From: CAYMPW01 sp964392725
GTDB lineage: Archaea; Thermoplasmatota; Thermoplasmata; Methanomassiliicoccales; Methanomethylophilaceae
Reading direction: 5' to 3'
Length of the DNA: 64,000 nt
NCBI GenBank assembly: GCA_964392725.1
Contig: CAYMPW010000001.1
Span: forward strand, 1-64,000
The position numbers were made by a program, and so were the translations under genes. The notes beneath the pieces were generated by a model. That model searched no databases. It was not told where the DNA came from and saw only the letters and a program-made list of their open reading frames with translations. Shown piece after piece: positions 33,572 to 43,380 of this stretch. Position 1 is the first letter of the stretch, and every line of letters begins with the position of its first letter.

Positions 33572-35086
33572 ATGTCAGAGAAAACACTCGTAAACACGTG
33601 GGATGACCTTAAAGGTCTGAAAACGACGGCAGATATTCAGATTCCCTCAGATCCTCTTGACCGTGTACTCGGTCAGGAGGGAGCAATCGAACTTGCAAGG
33701 ATTGCCGCGCGCCAGCGCAGGCATCTCCTTCTAGTTGGACCTCCGGGAACCGGTAAATCCATGATTGCGAGAGCTATCTCTCTAAACATCCCAAAACCTA
33801 AACAGGAAATCAAGGTTGTAAACAATCCTGAAAATCCTGAAAGGCCCTTCCTTCAGGTTTTGAACGAAGAGGATGTTGAAAAAGAAATCAATTTGAAAGC
33901 AGTGTCTGTAGGAAAACTTCTCAAACCTGAGGATGCACCTCCAAATGTTGCTGAAAAACTCGGATACCGCTGTCGCAATTGCGGAGCATATTCCCTTCCT
34001 ACTGAAATGACATGCCCATCTTGTCAAAAAAGCAAAGTGGACATGGGCGGATCAGGATTGGCATTCGGAGATATGCTTGGAGGCTTACTCGAAGCTGCAA
34101 TGCCTCAGATGACACTCGGTAAGGATAAGGTTCACACAACCCGCATTCTTTCCGATGGTACCGAAGCAACATTCGTTTTTGAAAGAGCAGGCGAACAGAT
34201 TCGTATGCTTGATCAGAAATCTTTGGAAAAGAGACGCGAGTTGGATAAAACCTCTAATCAGAAAACACTTGTTAAGCTTAGGAGAGATCCTTTTGTTCTT
34301 GCAACAGGAGCATCAGAAACCGAACTTTTAGGCGATGTACGTCACGACCCATACGGAGGTCACCCCGGACTCGGAACCCCCGCATATGAGAGGGTTTTGG
34401 CAGGTTCGATCCATGAAGCACACGAAGGTGTTCTTTTTGTGGATGAAATCTCCCACCTTGGAAATCTTCAGAGATTTATCTTAACTGCTATGCAGGAAAA
34501 ACGTTTCCCCATTGCAGGTCGTAACCCTCAAAGTGCAGGTGCGAGTGTCAAAGTAGATGCGGTTCCTTGTGACTTCATTCTTGTAGCTGCATGTAACATT
34601 CAAGATTTGGAACATATTTTGTCCCCTCTTAGGTCTAGAATTATCGGTAGTGGTTACGAAGTTCTTGTGGATGTTGCAATGCCTGACAATTCACACAACC
34701 GTGCAAAATACGCACAGTTCGTAGCTCAAGAAGTGTTTATGGATGGTAGGATTCCACACGCAACAATCGATGCGGTAGAATCAATCATTCGTGAAGGACG
34801 CGTTCGTGCTAAACAGGATAATCAGGTTGGACTTACACTTAGGCTTAGAGAACTCGGTGGACTCATAAGAGCTGCCGGAGATATCGCAGTCACGGAAGAT
34901 GCAGAGTTCATAACATCTGAACACATCGAAAAAGCGCTTAAACGTTCACGCACAGCCGAAGAGCAGATTAGAGATAAGTATGGATCTTATGCAAAAGGTT
35001 TGTCCAAAGACATGACTGGTGTGCAGAAGGAAACTTCACCATATTATCTTCAGAACGAGCACGTCGGCGACAATATGTTTAATTGA
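33572..35086 (+). CDS. LonB-like AAA+ ATPase lacking the protease domain, with zinc ribbon
   Basis: The 504-residue protein has the LonB AAA+ module: Walker A GPPGTGKS (56-63), Walker B VLFVDEISHLG (about 286-296), sensor and helical lid near 380-470. A four-cysteine zinc ribbon (CRNCGAY ... CPSCQ, Cys134-151) is inserted where membrane-bound archaeal Lon carries its transmembrane pair. The peptidase domain with its Ser-Lys dyad is absent. It may be an unfoldase or remodelling factor. It shares a unit with dnaG. The stop overlaps the convergent acetyltransferase gene. Confidence 0.88.
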   Translation: MSEKTLVNTWDDLKGLKTTADIQIPSDPLDRVLGQEGAIELARIAARQRRHLLLVGPPGTGKSMIARAISLNIPKPKQEIKVVNNPENPERPFLQVLNEEDVEKEINLKAVSVGKLLKPEDAPPNVAEKLGYRCRNCGAYSLPTEMTCPSCQKSKVDMGGSGLAFGDMLGGLLEAAMPQMTLGKDKVHTTRILSDGTEATFVFERAGEQIRMLDQKSLEKRRELDKTSNQKTLVKLRRDPFVLATGASETELLGDVRHDPYGGHPGLGTPAYERVLAGSIHEAHEGVLFVDEISHLGNLQRFILTAMQEKRFPIAGRNPQSAGASVKVDAVPCDFILVAACNIQDLEHILSPLRSRIIGSGYEVLVDVAMPDNSHNRAKYAQFVAQEVFMDGRIPHATIDAVESIIREGRVRAKQDNQVGLTLRLRELGGLIRAAGDIAVTEDAEFITSEHIEKALKRSRTAEEQIRDKYGSYAKGLSKDMTGVQKETSPYYLQNEHVGDNMFN

Positions 35087-35540
35087 AACCAGACCAGACC
35101 GTACCCATCATACGGATGGCATCTCCCCCGTCATTGTAAAAGCGGGGGAGTAATTCTGTTTCAACAAACCCATTCTTTTTGTAAAATTTAATTGCTTTTT
35201 GATTCGTAGGTCTTACTTCCAAAGATATGGAAGAGACTCCTTCTACAACTGCAGCTCTACGGAAATAATCTAAAAGTTTAGATCCAACACCTAAAGAACG
35301 ATATTCTTCACGAACCGCAAACATCATCAAAGCTGCTCTTGCACCCATTAATTTCGATCCCGATGCAAATCCCAAAATATTGCCCATGTAATCTTCGGCG
35401 ACCAATTGGCCTCTTGGCCATTGCATCATAAAATAATTAAAGACTGTAGGTTCAAATTTTTCATCGAGAGACTTACAAGTTATACTGTATATACTATTGA
35501 TATCAGTCTCTTTCATTTCTCTGATAATGATCTGTACCAT
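35079..35540 (-). CDS. GNAT acetyltransferase, RimI/NatA-like
   Basis: The 153-residue GNAT protein has the acetyl-CoA loop EEYRSLGVGSKLLDY (about 78-92) and the later LEVRPTNQKAIKFYKKNGF typical of RimI/Ard1 N-terminal acetyltransferases. It probably acetylates protein N-termini. Start ATG at 35540 keeps the first conserved strand (VQIIIREMKETD); an internal ATG overlapping the upstream stop as ATGA would cut it. It overlaps the preceding phospholipase-D gene by 28 bases on the same strand. Confidence 0.88.
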   Translation of the reverse strand: MVQIIIREMKETDINSIYSITCKSLDEKFEPTVFNYFMMQWPRGQLVAEDYMGNILGFASGSKLMGARAALMMFAVREEYRSLGVGSKLLDYFRRAAVVEGVSSISLEVRPTNQKAIKFYKKNGFVETELLPRFYNDGGDAIRMMGTVWSGFN

Positions 35541-37999
35541 TTTATCGTCTTAATCATGATTACAATCATTGCTAATATTATTAATGGAACATACTTCAAA
35601 TCAGGTGTATTTTTATCGTTCGTTACAAGATATTTTACGGTATATTCGAAATTTGTAGATAGTACAGTTCCTCGATCATTGTCTTTGATAATTACCGAAC
35701 CTTTGTGTGCTCCAATGGTAGGTTGGAATGTAGTTGCAGGGATATTGTTGATCCTATCGTAGATTCCATCTCCATCGAAATCCCATTCGCAGACTATATT
35801 TTCCATTTGTTTTGGTAGATTCAAAATAACTTTAATCAAAGATATTTCATCATCATAATAAAAAACATCAGCACTTAATTTTTCATATACTTCAACATAA
35901 TTATTTTCCCAATCTTCGAAGAAAATATCCGTAAAATAATCTGCAAACTCTGCCGAACGGATTATTACCGCTGTTTCTCTATTTTCTTTGAACGAATTTT
36001 CAGTCCAGTTTACAGATCCAATCCATACGGAATCATCAGAGATAACTCCTTTATTGTGTGTTGTATCGAATCCTTCTCCTCCGTCTATCGTAATCGCTTT
36101 TATGTTTGTAGAAGCATTGATTATATCCACGAGAGAAGCATTCGTTCCCTTGGACATATCAAAGCTCACATCAAGTATCATCTTGGTGTCTATGCCTCTT
36201 TTTCCAACAGAAGACGCCCATTTTATTGGAGATTCTTCCATACCGTTTGCCCATTTTGCAGTTAAATCCAATTGTTGGATGTACAATCTTCTATCGGTTG
36301 ATTTGATAAGATCTTCCATTTCTTCAAATGAATTATTTGGAGATGTAACCGGATAAACTAACGCGGAAAATTCCATTCTTTCATATTTTTCTACAGGAAC
36401 ATAGGGGTTCAATTCAATAGGTTTGTATGATGGATATGCTTCATCGATTGTTCTTACATCTTTAAATTCAGTGTTAAAATCATTTCTGAAAACATCTGCC
36501 ATATATTTGGAATAGTCTTCAGATTCTATTATTGATCCCCACCCTCTATTTTTGAATTTACCGGACCAGTTTTCACTGGTGATTATTGTTGTTTTTTCAT
36601 CAATTACACAGTATTTGTTGTGTAAATATGGATATCTTTTTCCAAAATCTCCATGTTCTATTACATGAACTTCTCCGCCTTTTAGCGTTAAACTTTTCAG
36701 CATTCCGATTTCATTAGTAATATCAACACCCAATGGTGAATTTTCAACGAGAACAAAAACTTCTACGCCTTTCCTTTCTAAATCTACCAATAGTGAAATC
36801 ACTTGTTCGTTATTCAAATAATATAGTGAAATCATAACATTATTTTCAGCCGATTCTAAAGTTGATAATATTGGATTGTAACCACATTCAGGAAATATTA
36901 AGGGAGATACAATAGCATCAATCGGTTCTCCATCATACGGAGAGTACGTTCCCGGTGTTTCTGTTTCCCAGGCTTTTGCATTGAAATCTTTTGATATTCT
37001 GGTAGAAATATTCCATTTTTTTGGAGTTTCTGCCGGAGGTCCGGACCACAATTCAGGAACCGGACGTTCTCCGTACACGAATACATCAATTGGATTATCA
37101 AACGGATCTTTTAGAATAATCTCATCTTCTGTATTGCTGAGTGTGAACATTCCGTTTTGTGTAATTCCACACGTTCCGATTGTATAGGTGTTATCTCTTG
37201 ATGTAAACCACGATTCTGTAATTTCATGAACGATTGTAATTCTCTCTTTTGAAGGAATTATAATCGATTCTTCAAAACTTACTGTTCCTTCACAATCTGT
37301 GTATGAGTATCCTTTCAAATCTGCATTCGAATATCCAACATTAATTATGGATATTCCTTCCGGATTTCCGTTTGGAAGTACTTCCTATATCAGAAAATCA
37401 AATCTTGTTTGTTCTATTGGTTCTTCTGGTTTAATTTCAGGTTTGACATCAACAAAGTTTCCATCTTTTGATATAATCCAATTTTCAGCTCCGTTTCCTT
37501 CAGATATTCGTATGGCAATGTTGTTTTTCGGAATACGTTTGAAAGTTTCACCATTCCATTCTTTTGGAATATCACAATTTCCATATGCAAAAATATCCTT
37601 TATTTTTCCATCATTGTCGTATAGGATTACCTGATCTCCACCATTGTTCAAACGGAATTGTTTTTCTAAAATAATGTCGGAATCTTCAACGCAATAAACC
37701 AAGTCTCTTTCACAGAACCAATTTGAAACAACATCCAAAACGATTGTTATTCTGCAACTTGGATTCAACATCAATTTTTCTTTGAAGATGATATTTCCTT
37801 CACCATCTGAAATAATATAATTTTTAAGATCAACCGCTTCGGTTCCATAATTGTAAAGTGAAACGCCCTCTGTTTCCCCATCCGACATTATTTCGTAAAG
37901 AAGAACACCATTTTCTTCACCATCAATAGTTGTAGGTGCAAATGAAATAAGAAAAACCACAAACAGTAGTTGAAGAAATAGTATTTTGCGCGCCTGCAT
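35513..37999 (-). CDS. Lamin-tail/phospholipase-D surface protein with in-frame TAG (candidate pyrrolysine)
   Basis: Read through one TAG, this frame gives 828 residues: a signal peptide (KILFLQLLFVVFLISF), a lamin-tail domain (about 30-190), a second lamin-tail domain (about 200-330), two phospholipase-D motifs HNKYCVID (His near 460) and THNKGVISD (His near 648), and a C-terminal membrane anchor. The TAG is codon 205 (37385-37387), exactly at the start of the second lamin-tail domain: LI-TAG-EVLPNGNPEGIS mirrors LLYEIMSDGETEGVS of the first, so TAG stands where the first repeat has Tyr. The downstream 600 codons stay open with no ATG or ribosome binding site. It is either a pyrrolysine protein, a read-through product or a fresh nonsense mutant. 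The start is set at 37999 because a TATA-like CTTTAATA lies about 28 bases upstream. Confidence 0.8.
37385..37387 (-). other. In-frame amber codon inside the lamin-tail/PLD gene
   Basis: The codon at 37387-37385 reads TAG on the minus strand. The frame is open for 204 codons before and 623 codons after it, and the protein alignment between its two lamin-tail repeats runs through it without a gap. It is the only TAG I saw ending or interrupting a gene in the window. Confidence 0.85.
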
Positions 38000-38017
38000 G
38001 TCATAGTGACCGCAGGC
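37992..38017. repeat. Nested inverted repeat at the start of the lamin-tail/PLD gene
   Basis: GCCTGC (37992-37997) and GCAGGC (38012-38017) flank a second inverted pair GTCA-TAG-TGAC (38000-38010). The element lies between the tpiA stop and the chosen start of the PLD gene, both on the minus strand, and can act as terminator for tpiA or leader structure for the next gene. Confidence 0.5.
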
Positions 38018-38037
38018 ACGCATATTAAAGGAAATTA

Positions 38038-38718
38038 TTACAGGTAGCTTACCAAATCGAGAAGAACCGCTTTGGGATCTTTCGCTTTAACAACACCCGA
38101 TGCGAGCAAAACACCATCTGCTCCCAATTCGATTGCTGTGCGTACATCTTCACCAGTTTTAACCCCTGCACCGCAGAGAACCAAAGTATCTTTACTGACA
38201 TTTTTGACAGATGATACCGTATTCTCGACAACACTTGGGTTGGCGGTTGTAACCGAGATATCTCCTCCGATAAGTTCGGGTGGTTCCACCGCAATTATAT
38301 CAGGTTTGAATTTCGCAAGACGTCCCGATGTTTCGGCAGTATCCGCGCATACCAAAGAGATAAGATTCAATGCAGAACTAAGTTCAATGCATTTTCCTAT
38401 ATCTTCGTCGGATACTTTGTGTTCCGAATGGTTAATCAGTGTACCAATTGCGCCTGTAGCAGCAATCATCGATGGTGTTGTCCAACCAGTTCCGGAACCG
38501 GGAGTGCGCGGGTCAGCATTCTGTGAAAACACAGGAATGTTAACTGAACGTGCAACATATCCCAATTCCGTCATCGGAGGGCATACCGCAATTGCAGCTC
38601 CTGTCTCTTCGGCAACCTGTTCGCAGATTTTAGCAAGAGCGAGAGCGTTAACGCCGTCTACTTCACTATAAACTTTGAAGTTTATGATTACCGAAGGGTG
38701 GTTGAGTTTACTCGACAT
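38038..38718 (-). CDS. tpiA: Triosephosphate isomerase, archaeal type
   Basis: The enzyme interconverts dihydroxyacetone phosphate and glyceraldehyde 3-phosphate. The 226-residue length is the short archaeal form. Visible motifs are INFKVYSE (Lys near 12), VFSQNADPR, LINHSEHK with the catalytic His, AVEPPELIGG with the catalytic Glu, and a phosphate-binding GAGVKTGEDVR and GADGVLLASGVV. It overlaps the 3' end of fbp by 11 bases, so the two gluconeogenic genes are coupled. Confidence 0.95.
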   Translation of the reverse strand: MSSKLNHPSVIINFKVYSEVDGVNALALAKICEQVAEETGAAIAVCPPMTELGYVARSVNIPVFSQNADPRTPGSGTGWTTPSMIAATGAIGTLINHSEHKVSDEDIGKCIELSSALNLISLVCADTAETSGRLAKFKPDIIAVEPPELIGGDISVTTANPSVVENTVSSVKNVSKDTLVLCGAGVKTGEDVRTAIELGADGVLLASGVVKAKDPKAVLLDLVSYL

Positions 38719-39901
38719 CCTTTGCACCGCAGTCTTTACAGCAGGACTTAGGCTCGTCATCCAAACTGATGAATCTGGATTTGAGTGAGTTTACAACTTC
38801 AGGTCTTGAGGTGTATTCCATTTCTTCTGCTCCGAGGATAGAAGGAACGAAGGGACCCTGTGATCTCATGAATTTGCTTGCGTTGATTGCATTTGTGCGT
38901 GCAGTGTCAAATGTTGAGTTTCCGAAGAAGTCAACGGGGATGTGTTCTCCGCCGGTTGCTCCGAGGGGTTCAAGTCCCTGGAATTTACCATCGTTAAGCT
39001 GGAATCCGAGGCAGCATATTCTTGGAGGTCCGTCGAAGTATGTAGGATCGGAATCTTCGGGTGAACAGGGGTAGAATGCACCAATGTGTGAACCTCTCAT
39101 CCATCCTGCAACAAGCATTGTGTAGTTGATGAAGGGCTGTGTGTATTCTCCGACAGAGGGGAGTCCGCTCTGACATCTGCAGATACAGACGGGATCGTCT
39201 TTTCCGATGTATTTTCCTGCGGTCATGTTCAATTTGTCTGTAGAAACAACTGCTGCGGGTCCGATACCGGATCTGCTTGTGATTCTCTTGATAGCGTATC
39301 TTGAAGTGTCTCCGAGAAGGCTGAGAATGCTCCAGGTCTCTTCAGGTGCGGACATAACGACCTTTTTGTGATCCATAACGTCCTGGATTTCAATATCGAA
39401 TCCCTGTTTTGCTCTGGCATCGATTACGAGACCGGTTGTTGTGAAAGGATCAAGGAAAATCCTTGAAAGGGGAAGTGAATATGCTGAAGGTTCTGTTTTG
39501 TCAGCCATGAAAAAGAGCATGGGTTCGGAACCTCTCTCTACGAAAGACATTTCTGCGGAACCGGGACCGGCTCCTTTGATGTTACCGGAGAAAGCATCTG
39601 TAAGGATGTCCTGTCCTGCTGCGTAGAGTTTCATAGATTTTGCAATCTTTGTTGCGGCCTGGAAACAATCCCATGCTGCGGTGTGAACTTCTGTGTTGCC
39701 TTCGCCTTTGTAGTGGGACATGAACAAGTTGATGTCATCTCCGACGCGTGTGACGTAGAAGTCTTCGATAATTCCCTGCTTCTGTTTGTCAGCCAAGATA
39801 TCCTTTGCTGCCTGAATCATAGAGGGGTGTGGTCTTGAGTGTCCTACAACGGATCCAACGTCCGCTTTAATCATTGAAACTGTTACTTTTTCTTCTGCCA
39901 T
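38708..39901 (-). CDS. fbp: Bifunctional fructose-1,6-bisphosphate aldolase/phosphatase
   Basis: This archaeal gluconeogenic enzyme makes fructose 6-phosphate directly from triose phosphates. The 397-residue protein starts with VTVSMIKADVGSVVGHSRPHP, where the Asp and His bind magnesium, and contains LFMSHYKGEGN, the MSFVERGSEPMLFFMADKTEP region with the Schiff-base Lys, and DPVCICRCQSG. It precedes tpiA and is divergent from aspS. The C-terminal CCKDCG tail is Cys-rich, which is unusual. Confidence 0.95.
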   Translation of the reverse strand: MAEEKVTVSMIKADVGSVVGHSRPHPSMIQAAKDILADKQKQGIIEDFYVTRVGDDINLFMSHYKGEGNTEVHTAAWDCFQAATKIAKSMKLYAAGQDILTDAFSGNIKGAGPGSAEMSFVERGSEPMLFFMADKTEPSAYSLPLSRIFLDPFTTTGLVIDARAKQGFDIEIQDVMDHKKVVMSAPEETWSILSLLGDTSRYAIKRITSRSGIGPAAVVSTDKLNMTAGKYIGKDDPVCICRCQSGLPSVGEYTQPFINYTMLVAGWMRGSHIGAFYPCSPEDSDPTYFDGPPRICCLGFQLNDGKFQGLEPLGATGGEHIPVDFFGNSTFDTARTNAINASKFMRSQGPFVPSILGAEEMEYTSRPEVVNSLKSRFISLDDEPKSCCKDCGAKDVE

Positions 39902-40011
39902 GGTATGCACATTCCAGAATATTAGTCGCTCAATCGCCTTTATCTTATTAAGGTTATCGTACGCGCGCAGGTGAACCTATATATCTGTGTGCCCGATTGT
40001 GTGTCGTTAAT

Positions 40012-41316
40012 ATGACGCCTGTCAGAGATTCCAGCACGATATCCGTTGAAGACGGTACCGCAACAGTGAAAGGATGGATACAGGACACTAGGAACCTCGG
40101 AGGAATTTCCTTCATCGTTCTGAGAGACAGATCCGGCACAATCCAAATAACACTCCCCAAGAAAAAAATCGAAGAATCACTCTTCGAAAAAATGACAACT
40201 CTCCCCAGAGAATCTGTCGTTGCAATCACGGGAGAAGTCAAAGAAAGCAACCAGACCGAACTTGGTTTGGAAATCATACCTACCGGAATTGAGGTATACA
40301 GCGAAGCCGGAGTACCTCTTCCCATGGGAGTAGTCGACAAAGTAAATGTGGAAATGGATACCCGTTTGAACAACAGATTCATGGACATCAGAAAACCCGA
40401 AATCAAAGCTATTTTCGAATTGAAATCAATGATGGTTTCACTTATCGGAGAGGCAATGGTAAATTTGGGATTCACACAAGTCAACACTCCTAAAATCGTA
40501 GCATCCGGAGCAGAAGGCGGAGCAACACTTTTCGGTGTAGATTATTTCGGAAAACCTGCATATCTCGCACAGAGTCCCCAGTTGTACAAACAGATGCTCA
40601 TGTCAACAGGTCTTGACAGAATTTACGAACTTGGACCTGCATTCCGTGCAGAACACTCCAACACAAACCGTCACGTAACAGAATTCATTTCATTCGACGG
40701 AGAACTTTCATGGATTGACAGTCAGTCTGATGTTATGGCAGTTATCGAACAGATTGTCGATTATGTGCTTAAAGGTCTTGTAGAGAGGGGAACCAAACAG
40801 TTGGCACTTCTCGGTAAAGAGATTAAAGTTCAGTCCACTCCATATCCCGTTCTTACATACGAAGAATGCCTCAAAATGGTTAACGATGCAGGAATGGATC
40901 TCAAAGATGGAGATGATTTGGGAACCGAAGGAGAAAAAGCTGTTGGAGATATCATGGCAGAAAAAGGTATCGACCTTTATTGGATTGCAGAATATCCCGA
41001 AGAAGCAAAACCCTTCTATATTATGGAAAAAGACGGAACTTCGTATTCATACTCATTCGATTTGGATTATCGCGGACAGGAAATTTCCTCAGGTGGTCAG
41101 AGAGAGCACAGATATGATGTACTCGTTGAAAGGATGATTAAGAAAGGTCTCAACCCCGAAGATTTCGAATTCTATCTTGATGCATTCAAGTACGGTATGC
41201 CTCCACACGGTGGATGGGGTATTGGTATCGAAAGACTTCTTGTCAAAATGCTTGACCTTCCGAACATCAGAGAAGCTATTCTTTTCCCCAGGGATTTGAG
41301 CAGACTTTCTCCCTAA
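40012..41316 (+). CDS. aspS: Aspartyl-tRNA synthetase, archaeal type
   Basis: The 434-residue class II enzyme has an N-terminal OB fold (VKGWIQDTRNLGG), motif 2 AFRAEHSNTNRHVTEF and motif 3 GWGIGIERLLVKMLD. The archaeal type may be non-discriminating and also charge tRNA-Asn; I cannot tell from here. The ATG at 40012 was chosen because a TATA box (CCTATATATC, 39976-39985) lies about 30 bases before it, indicating a leaderless or near-leaderless transcript. It is divergent from fbp. Confidence 0.95.
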   Translation: MTPVRDSSTISVEDGTATVKGWIQDTRNLGGISFIVLRDRSGTIQITLPKKKIEESLFEKMTTLPRESVVAITGEVKESNQTELGLEIIPTGIEVYSEAGVPLPMGVVDKVNVEMDTRLNNRFMDIRKPEIKAIFELKSMMVSLIGEAMVNLGFTQVNTPKIVASGAEGGATLFGVDYFGKPAYLAQSPQLYKQMLMSTGLDRIYELGPAFRAEHSNTNRHVTEFISFDGELSWIDSQSDVMAVIEQIVDYVLKGLVERGTKQLALLGKEIKVQSTPYPVLTYEECLKMVNDAGMDLKDGDDLGTEGEKAVGDIMAEKGIDLYWIAEYPEEAKPFYIMEKDGTSYSYSFDLDYRGQEISSGGQREHRYDVLVERMIKKGLNPEDFEFYLDAFKYGMPPHGGWGIGIERLLVKMLDLPNIREAILFPRDLSRLSP

Positions 41317-41372
41317 CTACTTTCGGGGACCCCTGGTCCCCTATTTTTATACTCTCCTTTCCATACTCTTTT

Positions 41373-41903
41373 ATGCCTGTAGCCGGCGATACATATGAGA
41401 GAGAATTGAAGCACCTTTTGTGCGGAGAACCAAAAGCAATTTCCAAAATGATTAAAACATGTGATGATTTTGAATCAAAATCATATAAAATCATGGAAAC
41501 AGATCCTTTTGTGGTTATTCGTGCTGCCGGCTCTCTTGGTGTAGATCTTGTCGCATTAAGATGGGATTTTTCATTTCCAATCGAAGTAAAAAGTTCTATC
41601 GAAGATGTAATGCATTTCAGCAAAAATGTTCATCTGAGTGAACAGGCAGAGAGAATGAAGGAAGAGTGTGAAAAATCACATCTTCTTGCTATCTATGCAT
41701 ACCGTCTAAAGAATACAAGAGGAGATCCATGGAGGCTATTCAGAATACCTTCAGAAGAAGTTCTTACAGGTCGTCTGGGTCTTTTACAAAAACGTATTCC
41801 TCCAATGGAAGTAAGTTCTGGTGGAAATTACATCATGAGATGGAATAACGGAATGAAATTAAGCGATTTCATAAATTACATCGGAGTATACGACGGCTCG
41901 TAA
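41373..41903 (+). CDS. hjc: Holliday junction resolvase Hjc
   Basis: The enzyme cuts four-way DNA junctions. The catalytic set is visible in the 176-residue protein: Glu9 (TYEREL), Asp58 (AAGSLGVDLVAL), Glu71 and Lys73 (PIEVKSS). It is longer than typical Hjc (about 120-140 residues), with an insert after the first helix (residues 15-40) and a C-terminal extension. It converges on nadA with no spacer. Confidence 0.93.
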   Translation: MPVAGDTYERELKHLLCGEPKAISKMIKTCDDFESKSYKIMETDPFVVIRAAGSLGVDLVALRWDFSFPIEVKSSIEDVMHFSKNVHLSEQAERMKEECEKSHLLAIYAYRLKNTRGDPWRLFRIPSEEVLTGRLGLLQKRIPPMEVSSGGNYIMRWNNGMKLSDFINYIGVYDGS

Positions 41904-42803
41904 TTACAACGATGTCATTCTTTTGACAGGTTTGTATGCATCGCGTAAAACATTTTCAGGAAGAATGATTTCTCCCTCCATTGTTTCTAATGCATGAAGA
42001 ATAGATTCAGGTTCTGTCATTTTCATGGTAAGACATACAGCTTGATCGGGGAAATAGAATTTACAATCGGGATAATTCTTTTCCAATCTGTGTTGCATTC
42101 CAACTTCTGTTGCAATAATGAAGTTTTTAGAATCGCATTTACTAACAGATTTGAGCATACCTTCTGTAGATCCGACAATATCCGTATTTGAAAGAACATC
42201 CAATCTACATTCGGGATGTGCCATCACAACAGCATCCGGATATTTGTTTTTCAAATCCGAAATCTGTTTTACAGTTATTGCTTGGTGTACGGGGCAGAAA
42301 CCATCCCAAAGAATAATATTTTTTTCAGGAACATTTTCTGCAACATATCTTCCAAGGTTTTTGTCTGGGACAAAAATAACATCTTTTTCTTCCAATGATT
42401 TTACAACAGAAACCGCGTTGGATGAAGTGCAACAAACATCCATTTCTGTTTTTGCTTCTGCGGTACTGTTTACATAACCTACAACAGCCGCCCCAGGATG
42501 TTTTTTCTTTAAATTTCTGATTTGTTCTGCTGTACACATGCAAGCCATTGCACAGAGAGCTTCAGGTTCTGGAAGAAGAACTGTTTTATTTGGATTAAGA
42601 ATCTTTGCGGTTTCTCCCATGAAAGATACCCCGCAAAAAACAATAACATCCGCATCTGTATTCGATGCTTCAATAGAAAGTCCGAGTGAATCTCCTACAA
42701 AATCTCCCAAATCTTGAACAGCATCGGAAGCATAATTGTGTACGAGAATGACAGCATTCTTTTCCTTTTTCAGGCGAAGTATGCGATCAGTTACGGAATC
42801 CAT
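41904..42803 (-). CDS. nadA: Quinolinate synthase
   Basis: NadA condenses iminoaspartate with dihydroxyacetone phosphate to quinolinate for NAD synthesis, using a [4Fe-4S] cluster. In this 299-residue protein Cys84 (EALCAM), Cys170 (DGFCPVH) and Cys257 (QAVCLTM) match the cluster ligands of the archaeal enzyme almost residue for residue. HNYASD near the start and HPECRLDVL fit too. No nadB or nadC lies nearby; the gene appears monocistronic. Confidence 0.96.
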   Translation of the reverse strand: MDSVTDRILRLKKEKNAVILVHNYASDAVQDLGDFVGDSLGLSIEASNTDADVIVFCGVSFMGETAKILNPNKTVLLPEPEALCAMACMCTAEQIRNLKKKHPGAAVVGYVNSTAEAKTEMDVCCTSSNAVSVVKSLEEKDVIFVPDKNLGRYVAENVPEKNIILWDGFCPVHQAITVKQISDLKNKYPDAVVMAHPECRLDVLSNTDIVGSTEGMLKSVSKCDSKNFIIATEVGMQHRLEKNYPDCKFYFPDQAVCLTMKMTEPESILHALETMEGEIILPENVLRDAYKPVKRMTSL

Positions 42804-42886
42804 AATCGCTGTTATAGAACTGTCTTTAAAAAACTTATCTCTCTTTTCGCGTAGCCTTTATTATTCGGTTTGTTATACTCGGACAC

Positions 42887-43273
42887 ATGGAAAGCGATCG
42901 TGAAGTACGCGCAGCTGAAAAATTTGAATGCAGTGTTAAAGAGCGTGCATTGTTCGAAGCCGGTATCAAGATGGGTACGGTGTATCATCAATTTGTAGGT
43001 GTTCCCGTAAATTTAGATAGTGTAGAAAGCTTAGAACGTTCCATTGAAGCAGGTATTTTGGTTCAACCGTATGTTGAAAAAGTTTCAGTAAAAATCGATC
43101 GTGATTATTTCAAACCTAAGAAAGACGAATATTCTTATTTGTCATTGATTGGTGAGATGTTGGATGTAGTTTTGTCCATCCGTATAGAAGATGTTGTAGT
43201 CACTGCGGAAATGAGATATGATGCTGACTTAAAATATCCTTTAATGTACATCTCGAATATAACACCACTATAA
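42887..43273 (+). CDS. mptD: Dihydroneopterin aldolase MptD
   Basis: The 128-residue protein matches the archaeal dihydroneopterin aldolase family (DUF372, MptD), which cleaves dihydroneopterin to 6-hydroxymethyl-dihydropterin. Diagnostic is ERALFEAGIKMGTVYHQFVG (about 19-38) with active-site His and Glu candidates. The product is the substrate of MptE (15818). It stands alone between nadA (divergent) and the NTPase gene. Confidence 0.88.
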   Translation: MESDREVRAAEKFECSVKERALFEAGIKMGTVYHQFVGVPVNLDSVESLERSIEAGILVQPYVEKVSVKIDRDYFKPKKDEYSYLSLIGEMLDVVLSIRIEDVVVTAEMRYDADLKYPLMYISNITPL

Positions 43274-43380
43274 CACCAAATCTCAGATTATCGTCCGTTT
43301 GGCATTTAGTATATAATGATGTTGTACGATAATTGTTATACTTAAAACGTAATAGGGTATTTCCAGAGTGTGGTCAACTT

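Noticed and set aside
33566..33572. TTG start at 33563 for the Lon-like gene
   Set aside because: The ATG at 33572 follows directly and begins the conserved N-terminus; the TTG overlaps the dnaG stop.
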